From SKGA01 sp051819745 (GTDB lineage: Archaea > Nanobdellota > Nanobdellia > Woesearchaeales > SKGA01), in contig JBNJGO010000020.1 in NCBI GenBank assembly GCA_051819745.1, positions 1 through 15,754 on the forward strand: a DNA stretch of 15,754 nucleotides, in the 5' to 3' direction. The stretch's first letter is position 1. Every line of letters begins with the position of its first letter. The position numbers and the translations under genes are program-made. This document shows, one piece after another, positions 1-6,475 of this stretch. The notes beneath the pieces are model-generated. The model did not search any database, was not told the origin of the DNA, and worked only from the letters and a program-made list of their open reading frames with translations.

Positions 1-12
1 TAATATATTTAC

Positions 13-43
13 TATTGGTTATACAATAATTGGACAACCAATA
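13..43. repeat. Inverted repeat, 8-bp arms, 15-nt spacer
   Basis: TATTGGTT at 13-20 is exactly complementary to AACCAATA at 36-43. It lies about 150 nt upstream of the thioredoxin-like gene in DNA with no gene. It could be a regulator site or the hairpin end of a transcript entering from outside the window. The sequence does not decide which. Confidence 0.45.
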
Positions 44-124
44 TATTAAAAAAGAAATATAAAATAAAATTCTATAAAAAATATATAAAAATAATTAAAT
101 AAAAAACACAAACTCAACAGGAAA

Positions 125-161
125 AAAAATATTATTATAATCACGACATCATAATATTTTT
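125..161. repeat. Inverted repeat, 11-bp arms, overlapping the promoter of the first redox operon
   Basis: AAAAATATTAT at 125-135 is exactly complementary to ATAATATTTTT at 151-161, with a 15-nt spacer. The right arm runs into the likely TATA element at 157-166, so a protein bound here could block or recruit the basal factors. The arms contain only A and T, so chance is a real alternative in DNA of this composition. Confidence 0.45.
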
Positions 162-166
162 AAAAG
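157..166 (+). promoter_or_regulatory. Probable TATA element for the trx-ccdA operon
   Basis: TTTTTAAAAG is centred about 27 nt before the ATG at 189, the usual archaeal TATA-to-start distance, which would make the message leaderless. No good ribosome site precedes that ATG, in agreement. A second AT-rich element at 172-180 is too close to the start codon to serve. Confidence 0.35.
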
Positions 167-188
167 AAGGATTTATATTACATCTAAA

Positions 189-527
189 ATGGAACCAGCA
201 GTAGCATTATTATTCACATCACCAACATGTCCTCATTGTCCAAACGCAAAAGAAATATTTGATAAAGTGCAAAAAGAGCGCGATGATGCTGATTTTCATA
301 ATATTTTACTAACTACACCTGAGAATCAAGAACTTGCAAAAAAGTTTGGTGTAATGTCTGTACCGACATTTATAATATATGGGCCTGAACACGAAAAACC
401 CATGGGACTTAGAGGAACACATTCTAAAGAAACTATCAATAAATATGTGGATATTGCCCTTGGAAAACAAAAACTTGAAGAAAAAAAACCAAAAAAACCA
501 GTATTCAAGAAAATATTTTCTAAGTGA
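189..527 (+). CDS. Cytosolic thioredoxin/glutaredoxin-like protein (CPHC)
   Basis: This is a 112-residue thioredoxin-fold protein. The active site is CPHC (Cys14, Cys17), and the cis-proline is in VPTF (Pro59), both correctly placed for the fold. There is no signal peptide or membrane segment, so it should act in the cytoplasm as a dithiol-disulfide carrier. The last 20 or so residues are rich in Lys (KKPKKP), an unusual tail that might bind acidic partners or the membrane surface. The stop codon is 8 nt before the probable ATG of the CcdA-like gene, so the two are almost certainly co-transcribed. In the CcdA/DsbD family a cytosolic thioredoxin supplies electrons that cross the membrane; this protein is the obvious donor, though that is inferred from context. 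It could also act as a general glutaredoxin-like reductase. Confidence 0.85.
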   Translation: MEPAVALLFTSPTCPHCPNAKEIFDKVQKERDDADFHNILLTTPENQELAKKFGVMSVPTFIIYGPEHEKPMGLRGTHSKETINKYVDIALGKQKLEEKKPKKPVFKKIFSK

Positions 528-528
528 T
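523..528 (+). promoter_or_regulatory. Ribosome binding site that favours the ATG at 536
   Basis: AGTGAT, close to the archaeal GGTGAT core, ends 7 nt before the ATG at 536. A longer reading from GTG at 524 would start inside this site and has no ribosome site of its own, so 536 is the better start for the CcdA-like protein. The site overlaps the stop codon of the upstream gene, suggesting translational coupling. Confidence 0.5.
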
Positions 529-535
529 ATTGACA

Positions 536-1489
536 ATGAACATTCTCGCAATATTTCTATCAGGAATTCTTACAGCATTTACACCTTGTGTTATTATACT
601 TATACCTGCATTAGTGTATAGGTTTTCACAAGAAAAAACAAGCGATATTCTCAAACAAGGAGGATTGTTCATAGCATCATTTTTAGGAATGTTTATACTT
701 GCAGGAGGTATTTTAGATCAAGTTCTTGATTCAACATTCAAATATGGTTTTCAACTTGGTGTAGGTATCTTATTTGTAGTTCTTGGAATATTAGCTTTAA
801 AGAATAAATTTAATCCTTTGCAATTTCCCCTCATCAAAAACCCAATATTATTTGGATTAGTTTTTGCCATTGTAACTGCGATAAATCCTTGTACTTTTGC
901 ATATGTAGGTATTATTTCAACAATTTCAACAAACATGCTCGCCACATTATTAGTTTTTGCTCTGGGATTATTATTACCCTCAATTGTCTTTTTGATATTT
1001 GGCACTCATTTAATTGCAAAAATCAAAAAAGCCGTGAAAGTAATACATTATGTTAATCTAGTGATGAATATTCTTTTGATTGGAATGGGAATATACCTCA
1101 TCCTGACAATACAGTCATTTGGATTTGCAGATGTTATCATCACCAGCATACTTTTACTCTTAACATTCATAGTTATTCTTCGTTCATATTATGTTTTTTC
1201 AAATAAAAAAACATTGTTAACAATACGAACAGCATTGCTTTTTTTAGCACTTATAGGTATAATTATTGCTTCAATCATACATTGTAATCATTTTATAACA
1301 ACAAATACTGATCCATCAGCAAATAGTCCTTTTTTAGAAGAATCAAACAATCAGCAACCAACATGTAATCAACATCAAGAAACATGTCAAACATGTAATC
1401 GTTGTAAAATATTATTTTCAATTTCAGTCATAATAGGTTTTTTAGCAGTATTTTTTGAGCAGATGTTCAAAGAAAAATATCTTGATTAA
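536..1489 (+). CDS. CcdA/DsbD-family thiol transporter with Cys-rich C-terminal extension
   Basis: This 317-residue membrane protein moves reducing equivalents from cytosolic thioredoxin across the membrane. The CcdA/DsbD core has about six membrane segments with its two signature Cys motifs, AFTPC in the first and AINPC in the fourth. The core is followed by about three more segments. A loop of about 40 residues between the eighth and ninth carries five Cys: 250, 277, 284, 287 and 290, the last four spaced C-x6-C-x2-C-x2-C. If the N terminus is outside, as in the family, this loop is outside too, and the KK-rich stretch before segment eight lies inside. Plain CcdA ends after six segments, so the extension is odd. 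It could be a built-in thiol acceptor or a metal site. The gene runs to within 5 nt of the convergent methyltransferase gene. Confidence 0.85.
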   Translation: MNILAIFLSGILTAFTPCVIILIPALVYRFSQEKTSDILKQGGLFIASFLGMFILAGGILDQVLDSTFKYGFQLGVGILFVVLGILALKNKFNPLQFPLIKNPILFGLVFAIVTAINPCTFAYVGIISTISTNMLATLLVFALGLLLPSIVFLIFGTHLIAKIKKAVKVIHYVNLVMNILLIGMGIYLILTIQSFGFADVIITSILLLLTFIVILRSYYVFSNKKTLLTIRTALLFLALIGIIIASIIHCNHFITTNTDPSANSPFLEESNNQQPTCNQHQETCQTCNRCKILFSISVIIGFLAVFFEQMFKEKYLD

Positions 1490-1494
1490 GAAAC

Positions 1495-2094
1495 TTATTT
1501 CTGACCACAATATACTCTAAAACCGCCTTTTTTTGACAAAACATCCATGGAACCAAACACTTCTTTTATTTTTTCACCTAATACTTTACCGCCCTTTGAG
1601 TGCCTTGCGACAAGAAGAAATGTTCCCCCAGGAGCTAAGTGTCGATAAGAAGATTCTATAAATGAAAAACAAAGTGTTCTACCTGCAGAATAAGGAGGGT
1701 TTGTAAGAATCATATTAAAATCTGAAGGAAGTTTTTCAAATTGATCAGAAACTAATGTAGTGATTTCACAATTATTTTTAAGGGCATTTTTTCTAGTTGT
1801 AGCCACTGCTCGTTTATTTACATCACTCGCATACATAGAAATTGATGGGAAGAATGTTTTCAAAGAAATAGCAACACCACCCCAACCGCATCCGAGATCA
1901 AGGACTTTGTGGTTTTCTTCAGGATTTGCAGTTAGTATGAGAAGTTTTGTTGCATTATCAAGATGATTCTTTGAAAAGAGACCGTTATCAGTAATAAAAG
2001 ATAATTTTCTTCCAGCAAGTTGCACAGTAATATTACGTTCTACAGAACGAGAGGTTTGGTTTGAATCATAGTAATGCGTCATCATATAACCCAT
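1495..2094 (-). CDS. Class I SAM-dependent methyltransferase, small RsmC-like
   Basis: This protein of up to 199 residues has a SAM-binding motif DLGCGWGG (about 66-73) and the catalytic NPPY (132-135) typical of N-methyltransferases that modify exocyclic amino groups in nucleic acid. The preceding GLFSKNHLDNATKLLI segment matches the lead-in seen in RsmC/RlmG-type 'MTS domain' enzymes. Those methylate guanines in rRNA; here there is only the single catalytic domain. RNA guanine methylation is likely, but the substrate cannot be read from sequence. The ATG at 2094 overlaps the upstream stop (TAATG), which favours translational coupling. ATGs at 2085 and 2082 are alternatives, the latter starting at MTHYYDS. 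It is the last gene of the mscS run. Confidence 0.8.
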   Translation of the reverse strand: MGYMMTHYYDSNQTSRSVERNITVQLAGRKLSFITDNGLFSKNHLDNATKLLILTANPEENHKVLDLGCGWGGVAISLKTFFPSISMYASDVNKRAVATTRKNALKNNCEITTLVSDQFEKLPSDFNMILTNPPYSAGRTLCFSFIESSYRHLAPGGTFLLVARHSKGGKVLGEKIKEVFGSMDVLSKKGGFRVYCGQK

Positions 2095-2846
2095 TAATTC
2101 ATAATTTGAAGTATCTCAAAAACAACTCTATCAGCAGCTTTTATTGCTTGATCACCATCTGCACCACCAACAACAACACAATAAGAATTATTATTTGCAA
2201 AGCGAACGACAGGTTCAGTCTCATTGACCGAAATGTGAATAACAGGATATTTTTTTGTTGCTTGATCACAATTTGAGTACGTAACATTTGAAGATGTTGT
2301 CGTGTTTTGGTCTATAGATGAATTATAAATCGAACTTGTAACATCAAATCCATAATAACGGTCACCAAGGATTCGCGCTATATTAACCGCAGCAATAACT
2401 GGTTTTGAACCTTTATCATCAACTGCGAATGTAAAACCAACGTGAGGAACAGTCATTAAAAAAAGAGTGACATCGCGATTATACGTTACATTTTCAACTT
2501 CTAGAGGATGATAATATGAAGGAACTTCAAATAATTTATTTTTATGAACAACTTCTGTTTTCCATTTATCACCGACTTGTTCAAAATTAAAATGATTGTA
2601 AGTACCATAATCTTCATTTTCTGTTGAATCAAATAATGAAGAAATATCAAAAACCGTAGTTGCAAGGATAGCTATCACTGCGAGGATTGCGATCGTTGTA
2701 ATCCAAGGGATTATTTTTCGAGAAGAGTTTTTTTCTTTCAAATTATTGTTCTTTTTTGAAGATTCGTGTTTTCGTTTTGAAGTTGTTTGATAAATCTTTG
2801 TTGCTTTGTTCTTTTGACTATCTTGTTTTGTTCCTTTTTTAGTCAT
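2094..2846 (-). CDS. Single-span surface protein, paralogue of the upstream gene
   Basis: I do not recognise this 250-residue family. It has a Lys/Asn/Ser-rich cytoplasmic start of about 45 residues, one membrane helix (about 46-68, IIPWITTIAILAVIAILA) and an outer domain of about 180 residues. No signal-peptidase or lipobox site is evident, so it should remain anchored with its C terminus outside. The outer domain has several N-x-S/T sequons (NVT, NTT, NSS, NET), which could be glycosylated. Near the end, Cys193 and Cys223 flank KKYPVIHI, and 27 residues follow the second Cys. The adjacent upstream gene ends the same way (Cys, KKQPVILI, Cys, 27 residues), so the two look like tandem duplicates that have diverged. 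A disulfide between the Cys pair is likely. GGTGA lies just before the ATG. Confidence 0.7.
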   Translation of the reverse strand: MTKKGTKQDSQKNKATKIYQTTSKRKHESSKKNNNLKEKNSSRKIIPWITTIAILAVIAILATTVFDISSLFDSTENEDYGTYNHFNFEQVGDKWKTEVVHKNKLFEVPSYYHPLEVENVTYNRDVTLFLMTVPHVGFTFAVDDKGSKPVIAAVNIARILGDRYYGFDVTSSIYNSSIDQNTTTSSNVTYSNCDQATKKYPVIHISVNETEPVVRFANNNSYCVVVGGADGDQAIKAADRVVFEILQIMN

Positions 2847-2859
2847 AATTTCACCATCA

Positions 2860-3534
2860 TTAGTTTAATGGAATGTTGTGTGCAGAGTACAGTAGTAGGT
2901 CGCGAACAATATGGGTTTGTTCAGGTCTTGTATGTATTAGAATACATCCTTCATTTTCATCAACACTAATATCCTCTGCGAACTCAATAAGTATTACTGG
3001 CTGTTTTTTACTTGAATCAGCGCATAAAACTTCAGTTCTGTTATTTGTTGTCAGTAAAGAAGTGTTATTAATATTTGGTGCTTGTTCTGGTGTAATAATC
3101 GTTGAGGATGATTGCTGATTGAGATTTAAACGAAGCAAATCAAGTAATTGCGCTTCTTGTTGCGAGTTATTATTTGATGTTTTTGAAAACACTATTGATT
3201 CAGCTTTTGAGAGGAAATTTAGCGAGGTATCATTGTCAAGAAAAGAACTAACATATTGTGGTTCTGAATAAAAATATACTGTTTGGTCCGATGGAACCTC
3301 TATAACAAGAGTTCTTACTGATTGTGATGGGACGTAAAAATTTGGGTTTGATTCGATATTGGCAGAATAATTTCCAACCATTGTTTCAGAGCCAGAATTA
3401 CCTCCAAAAGTTGCAACTCCTGCTAAGCTTCCAATCATTAATACTGTTAAAACCAAAGCTATAAGTCGCTGATTCCGTAATTGTTTTTTCTGCTCTCGTT
3501 CTTTTCGAGAAAGTCTTTTCTTCTTTTTAGCCAT
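2860..3534 (-). CDS. Single-span surface protein, paralogue of the downstream gene
   Basis: I do not recognise this 224-residue family. A very basic start (AKKKKRLSRKEREQKK) is followed by one membrane helix at about 24-43 and an outer domain of about 180 residues rich in Asn, Ser and Gln. Sequons NYS, NDT, NNT and NRT suggest surface exposure. The C-terminal part has Cys171 and Cys197 around KKQPVILI, with exactly 27 residues after the second Cys, as in the neighbouring gene. The middle region, with a Gln/Asn/Ser-rich stretch, is not shared and may be a flexible linker. GGTTGAT precedes the ATG. The gap to mscS is 25 nt and to the next gene 13 nt, so all three should share a message. A role at the cell surface is inferred; partner and function are unknown. 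Confidence 0.7.
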   Translation of the reverse strand: MAKKKKRLSRKEREQKKQLRNQRLIALVLTVLMIGSLAGVATFGGNSGSETMVGNYSANIESNPNFYVPSQSVRTLVIEVPSDQTVYFYSEPQYVSSFLDNDTSLNFLSKAESIVFSKTSNNNSQQEAQLLDLLRLNLNQQSSSTIITPEQAPNINNTSLLTTNNRTEVLCADSSKKQPVILIEFAEDISVDENEGCILIHTRPEQTHIVRDLLLYSAHNIPLN

Positions 3535-3559
3535 ACTATCAACCAGATATTAGATTTAT

Positions 3560-4426
3560 TTAATTTGTCTCTTTATTATTTTTAAACACGACAGTTCGGT
3601 AAGGAAATGGAATTTCAATTCCTTCCTTGTCGAATCGTTCTTTAATAGATTTATTCGCATCACAACCAAGCATAAAAGCATCACTCGGTGTTTTAGCCCA
3701 CGCCCATGCCCGAAGATTAACTGAAGAATCTCCAAAACCCAACACTTTCACCAAGGTTGTAGGCGCACCCTTTTTTTTCTCTTCAGAAGTTCTCACATCA
3801 ACAGATAATGGGTGTTTGTCAACTTCTTCAGCCATGATGTTCATTGCTTTATCAATATCTGAATCATAACTAATGCCGATTTCGAGATGTCTGCACGTTT
3901 TTTTATCGCCAAGATCGTAATTTTCAATAACTTCGTTACTTATTATAGCATTTGGCGCGACAAATCTTTTGTTCTCAAAATTTTTAATAACAACATGCCG
4001 TAATGTAATATCCTCAACAACTCCCAATTGATTATTAAATTTAATCGTATCTCCGACTCGAAATGGTTTATATAACGCGATAAAAATCCCTGAAACAACA
4101 TTAGCGAATGCTTGCTGAGCGGCAAAACCAATTACAATAGCAAGAACACCTGCACCTGCGAATAATGAAACTGCGACTGTTTTCATTGACGGAATAAATG
4201 AGATGGCTGTAGCAATACCTGCAACATATATTCCTGCGGAAATAAGATGTCGAAGAATAGTGAATTGAGTGTCATCGATTTTTATTTTTCGATGTTTCTT
4301 TCGCATTCGTTTATTAAATAATGAAATAGTAATTTTATGGACAATAATCGTCGCGATTAAGGTTAAAACAATATAAATCCCTTGAAGAATTGTCTTTGTC
4401 AGTTGAATACCAAATATTTCAGCCAT
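3560..4426 (-). CDS. mscS: Small-conductance mechanosensitive channel, MscS family
   Basis: This 288-residue channel opens under membrane tension to release solutes during osmotic downshock. Three membrane segments lie at about 13-35, 57-80 and 84-118. The third is the pore helix, rich in Gly/Ala (GAGVLAIVIGFAAQQAFANV), and leads into the conserved PFRVGDTI of the beta domain. The C-terminal cytoplasmic vestibule domain is complete, and the length matches the basic MscS form. The ATG at 4426 lies about 28 nt from the centre of a good TATA element, so the message is probably almost leaderless. It is the first gene of a run continuing into two surface proteins and a methyltransferase. Other MscS-like channels with broader solute roles cannot be excluded. 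Confidence 0.93.
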   Translation of the reverse strand: MAEIFGIQLTKTILQGIYIVLTLIATIIVHKITISLFNKRMRKKHRKIKIDDTQFTILRHLISAGIYVAGIATAISFIPSMKTVAVSLFAGAGVLAIVIGFAAQQAFANVVSGIFIALYKPFRVGDTIKFNNQLGVVEDITLRHVVIKNFENKRFVAPNAIISNEVIENYDLGDKKTCRHLEIGISYDSDIDKAMNIMAEEVDKHPLSVDVRTSEEKKKGAPTTLVKVLGFGDSSVNLRAWAWAKTPSDAFMLGCDANKSIKERFDKEGIEIPFPYRTVVFKNNKETN

Positions 4427-4448
4427 ATCTCACAAAAACCCAACAATT

Positions 4449-4459
4449 ATTTATAAAAG
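4449..4459 (-). promoter_or_regulatory. TATA element for mscS operon
   Basis: Read on the minus strand this is CTTTTATAAAT. Its centre is about 28 nt upstream of the mscS ATG at 4426, predicting a transcript with almost no leader. Confidence 0.55.
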
Positions 4460-4474
4460 TATTGGTGGTCGCGT

Positions 4475-4510
4475 GTTAACCTCTTTAAAGAATTTAACCT
4501 CTTTAAAAAA
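4475..4510. repeat. 18-bp tandem direct repeat upstream of mscS
   Basis: GTTAACCTCTTTAAAGAA (4475-4492) is followed at once by TTTAACCTCTTTAAAAAA (4493-4510), matching at 16 of 18 positions. It lies 16 bp upstream of the mscS TATA element on that gene's strand. The place and 18-bp period suit two adjacent regulator sites, but no regulator can be named. Confidence 0.6.
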
Positions 4511-4800
4511 TAATACGCTAACAATAACAAGCCGAACGAGGTGCAAAAAAGGGTTTTTTACTTGGGTTTTTTGCTTAAAGAGAACAACAACAGTTGTTTA
4601 TCGTGAAGATATTAACAAATAATAAGATTTTATCAGGGATTGAAAGAAATAAAAAAGCACAGTATCTAAAAAAAAGATATTTTTACTTTTTATTTTGAAA
4701 AAGAAGATATTTTAATCTTTTTTATCATAAAAGAAGAAAAATAATGGTTTTTCATTTTAAGTCAATTATTCACTATCAAAAAGTCACCATCTTTCAAAAG

Positions 4801-4811
4801 ATTTATAAATA
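4801..4811 (+). promoter_or_regulatory. TATA element for the P-loop kinase gene
   Basis: ATTTATAAATA is centred 27 nt before the ATG at 4833 and is preceded by a purine-rich stretch that could be the factor B element. It predicts a leaderless message, in agreement with the absence of a ribosome site. Confidence 0.6.
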
Positions 4812-4832
4812 ACCTTCACTGTTATATAGTGT

Positions 4833-5495
4833 ATGATTGATGATATGTTAATTCTGGATGCGAGTCATGAAAAAAAAGCGGAGATGGTACTACAAAAAAT
4901 CCGTTTGAATGACTTAAAACCAAAACAAATCATCCTTGTTTCGGGTACAAGTGGTTGTGGAAAATCAGAAACTGCATTTTACATCCGACGACTTCTTCTC
5001 GATTATAATTTTACATCATTGATAGTCTCAACAGACGATTATTATAATACTACTCCTGAAGCTAGAAATAGCTTTAGAAAAGAGAACGGAATTGAAGTAG
5101 TTGGTCTTAGTGAGATTAATTGGGATAAACTTCAAGAGAATGTAAAAGACTTTAAAGAAGATAAAACAACTTCTATTTACCGAGAAAACATCGCTGCAAA
5201 ACAACGAGAAAAAACAGATATCGACACTTCAAAAATAGATGTTCTTATTGTCGAAGGATTGTTTGCTATTAATTTAAAAAAATATTTTTCAGAAGCACAT
5301 GCTGTTTATCTTGAAGGAAGACCGGATCAAACTAAAAAATTCCGTGAAAAACGACGGAAAGAAAATGAAAAAGATGAGTTTAGACTTAAAGTAGTCCAAA
5401 AAGAGTATGAAACAGTTCTCGAACTCAAAGAACTTTGCGATATTACCATCCCATTTGATGTATTCGCGGCTGAAGAAATGATTTCTAAGAACTGA
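4833..5495 (+). CDS. Uridine-kinase-like P-loop kinase
   Basis: This 220-residue nucleotide-binding protein has a Walker A motif GTSGCGKS (38-45), a DDYY motif (68-71) and a Walker-B-like strand VLIVEGLFA (137-145). This order matches the uridine kinase/phosphoribulokinase family, in which the Asp-rich segment after strand two binds the phosphoacceptor and magnesium. A basic helical stretch around RPDQTKKFREKRRKEN (163-178) is in the place of the lid. The uridine/cytidine kinase reaction (nucleoside to monophosphate) is the best guess, but distant members of this family phosphorylate other small molecules. It has its own promoter and is followed by S6e, which also has its own, so no operon partner helps. 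An N-terminal extension of about 30 residues precedes the first strand. Confidence 0.75.
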   Translation: MIDDMLILDASHEKKAEMVLQKIRLNDLKPKQIILVSGTSGCGKSETAFYIRRLLLDYNFTSLIVSTDDYYNTTPEARNSFRKENGIEVVGLSEINWDKLQENVKDFKEDKTTSIYRENIAAKQREKTDIDTSKIDVLIVEGLFAINLKKYFSEAHAVYLEGRPDQTKKFREKRRKENEKDEFRLKVVQKEYETVLELKELCDITIPFDVFAAEEMISKN

Positions 5496-5498
5496 AAG

Positions 5499-5508
5499 TT
5501 TTATAAAT
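5499..5508 (+). promoter_or_regulatory. TATA element for the S6e gene
   Basis: TTTTATAAAT starts 3 nt after the kinase stop codon. The usual 26-nt spacing places the transcript start at about 5530, giving a leader of about 59 nt before the S6e ATG. Confidence 0.5.
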
Positions 5509-5528
5509 GAACTTCTATTACTACTGCT

Positions 5529-5582
5529 CCGACTGAGAGTACAATACAACTGCACTTGCGGTGTACTTTCGGAAAAAAGGTG
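5529..5582 (+). promoter_or_regulatory. Hairpin-bearing leader and ribosome site of S6e
   Basis: The leader has AGTACA (5538-5543) pairing with TGTACT (5562-5567), and outside it CCGA (5529-5532) pairing with TCGG (5569-5572). An alternative inner stem TGCAC/GTGTA overlaps the first, so two folds compete. GGTG (5579-5582) is the ribosome site, 6 nt before the ATG at 5589. The hairpin occupies the predicted 5' end of the message and stops just short of the ribosome site, a layout seen in self-regulated ribosomal protein leaders; regulation here is inference. Confidence 0.45.
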
Positions 5583-5588
5583 TTATTT

Positions 5589-6014
5589 ATGGCTGAAATG
5601 AAAATAAATATTGGCGACAAAAAAACAAAGAAAACATACAACAAAACACTCACTGAAGAGCAAACAAACTCCTTTATCGGAAAGAAAATCGGAGATGTTA
5701 TCAAAGGAGATGTTGTTGATCTATCCGGTTATGAGTTTGAAATCATGGGTGGAAGCGACAGTTCAGGACTTCCTATGAGAAAAGATGTCCAAGGACCTAA
5801 TAGAAAGAAAGTTCTTATTACAGGTGGTGTAGGTCTCAAAAAAGGAGATCGTAAAGGTGTTCGAAGACGAAAACTCGTTGCAGGAAACACTGTTCACGAA
5901 AACACTTCTCAAATAAATCTTAAAGTAACAAAACAAGGGAAAAATCCTATCGAACCTAAAGAAGAAGAGTCCAAAGAAGATTCTGGGGAAAAGTCTAAAG
6001 ATAAAAAAGAATAG
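5589..6014 (+). CDS. rps6e: Small-subunit ribosomal protein S6e (eS6)
   Basis: This 141-residue protein is a component of the archaeal/eukaryal 30S/40S subunit. It begins with MKINIGD, followed by the family features IGKKIGDVIKGD, GYEFEIMGGSDSSGLPMRKDV (about 49-69) and the basic KGDRKGVRRRKLVAGNTV segment (about 86-103). The ATG at 5589 is chosen because GGTG stands just before it and family members begin with this strand. An upstream in-frame ATG at 5556 would add 11 unrelated residues and lie inside the leader hairpin. After the conserved part comes a charged Glu/Lys/Ser tail of about 30 residues (EPKEEESKEDSGEKSKDKKE), somewhat longer than in many archaea. A T-rich terminator follows. Confidence 0.93.
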   Translation: MAEMKINIGDKKTKKTYNKTLTEEQTNSFIGKKIGDVIKGDVVDLSGYEFEIMGGSDSSGLPMRKDVQGPNRKKVLITGGVGLKKGDRKGVRRRKLVAGNTVHENTSQINLKVTKQGKNPIEPKEEESKEDSGEKSKDKKE

Positions 6015-6058
6015 ATTTCTTTGTCTTCTTTTTCCTCTTTTATTTTTTCTCTTTTAAT
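6015..6058 (+). terminator. T-rich terminator after S6e
   Basis: The 44 nt after the stop codon are almost all pyrimidine on the plus strand, with T runs at about 6018-6058. Archaeal RNA polymerase stops at such T tracts without needing a hairpin, and none is visible. Confidence 0.6.
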
Positions 6059-6107
6059 ATGAGAAATCATTTTTTATCATATTCTAAACAACACTACACA
6101 ATCATAA

Positions 6108-6118
6108 AATATTTAAAC
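6108..6118 (+). promoter_or_regulatory. TATA element for the DUF357 gene
   Basis: AATATTTAAAC predicts a transcript start near 6139 and a leader of about 32 nt. That leader contains GAGGTGAT at 6158-6165, the best ribosome site in the window, 5 nt before the ATG at 6171. Confidence 0.5.
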
Positions 6119-6170
6119 GAAATACAACTATATGTTATTTTGAATTCTAATGACAGCGAGGTGATATTTT

Positions 6171-6473
6171 ATGGTTGATGAATTAAAAACAGTAACTGAA
6201 GAACATTTAGATAAATATTTTTCAGTGACAAAAAAAGCGATTGAGAAAGTTAAAACTCACGAGATGGATGTTGACAGAATTGATAACGCAAATGATTTTC
6301 TTGATATGGCTCAAAGATATTATTCTGATGCAAAACATTTCAAAACTCAAGGAAAATGGGTGTTAGCGCTCAGCGCATTGAATTATGCTCATGGATGGTT
6401 GGATGCCGGAGCTAGAATTCAGCTGTTTAAAGTTAACGATTCAACATTATTTACTGTTGATGATAAAGAATAA
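6171..6473 (+). CDS. DUF357 family protein
   Basis: This 100-residue all-helical protein belongs to an archaeal family of unknown function. The second half has the family pattern: a helix DMAQRYYSDAKHF (about 46-58), then GKWVLALSALNYAHGWLDAGARIQLF (62-87), where YAHGWLDAG is the hallmark. There is no membrane segment or Cys. The start is secure because a near-perfect ribosome site (GAGGTGAT) precedes it. The next gene begins 2 nt after the stop codon, so the two are translated from one message. DUF357 proteins are often encoded beside unrelated genes, so the neighbour may say little about the role. Confidence 0.85.
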   Translation: MVDELKTVTEEHLDKYFSVTKKAIEKVKTHEMDVDRIDNANDFLDMAQRYYSDAKHFKTQGKWVLALSALNYAHGWLDAGARIQLFKVNDSTLFTVDDKE

Positions 6474-6475
6474 AA

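Larger units (their letters stand above)
4427..4832. other. Divergent intergenic region, 406 bp
   Basis: No convincing gene is present. The region carries the mscS promoter at the left end and the P-loop kinase promoter at the right end. Between them are an 18-bp tandem direct repeat (4475-4510), itself flanked by GCGTGTTA (4471-4478) and TAATACGC (4511-4518), which can pair with one G-U. Another inverted pair is GCAAAAAA (4543-4550) and TTTTTTGC (4567-4574), and a short hairpin AACAAC/GTTGTT lies at 4583-4598. The stretch at about 4665-4740 is nearly pure A/T with loosely repeated AAGATATTTT. A small RNA is possible but nothing proves one. Confidence 0.5.

Noticed and set aside
172..180. TTTATATTA as TATA box for the first gene
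   Set aside because: It is centred only about 13 nt before the ATG, so the transcript would start inside the coding region.
751..1005. Minus-strand open frame inside the CcdA-like gene
   Set aside because: The opposite strand encodes conserved membrane segments including AINPC; this frame is a shadow.
4660..4745. Loose direct repeat AAGATATTTT in the divergent intergenic region
   Set aside because: The stretch is almost pure A and T and the match is imprecise, so chance is sufficient.
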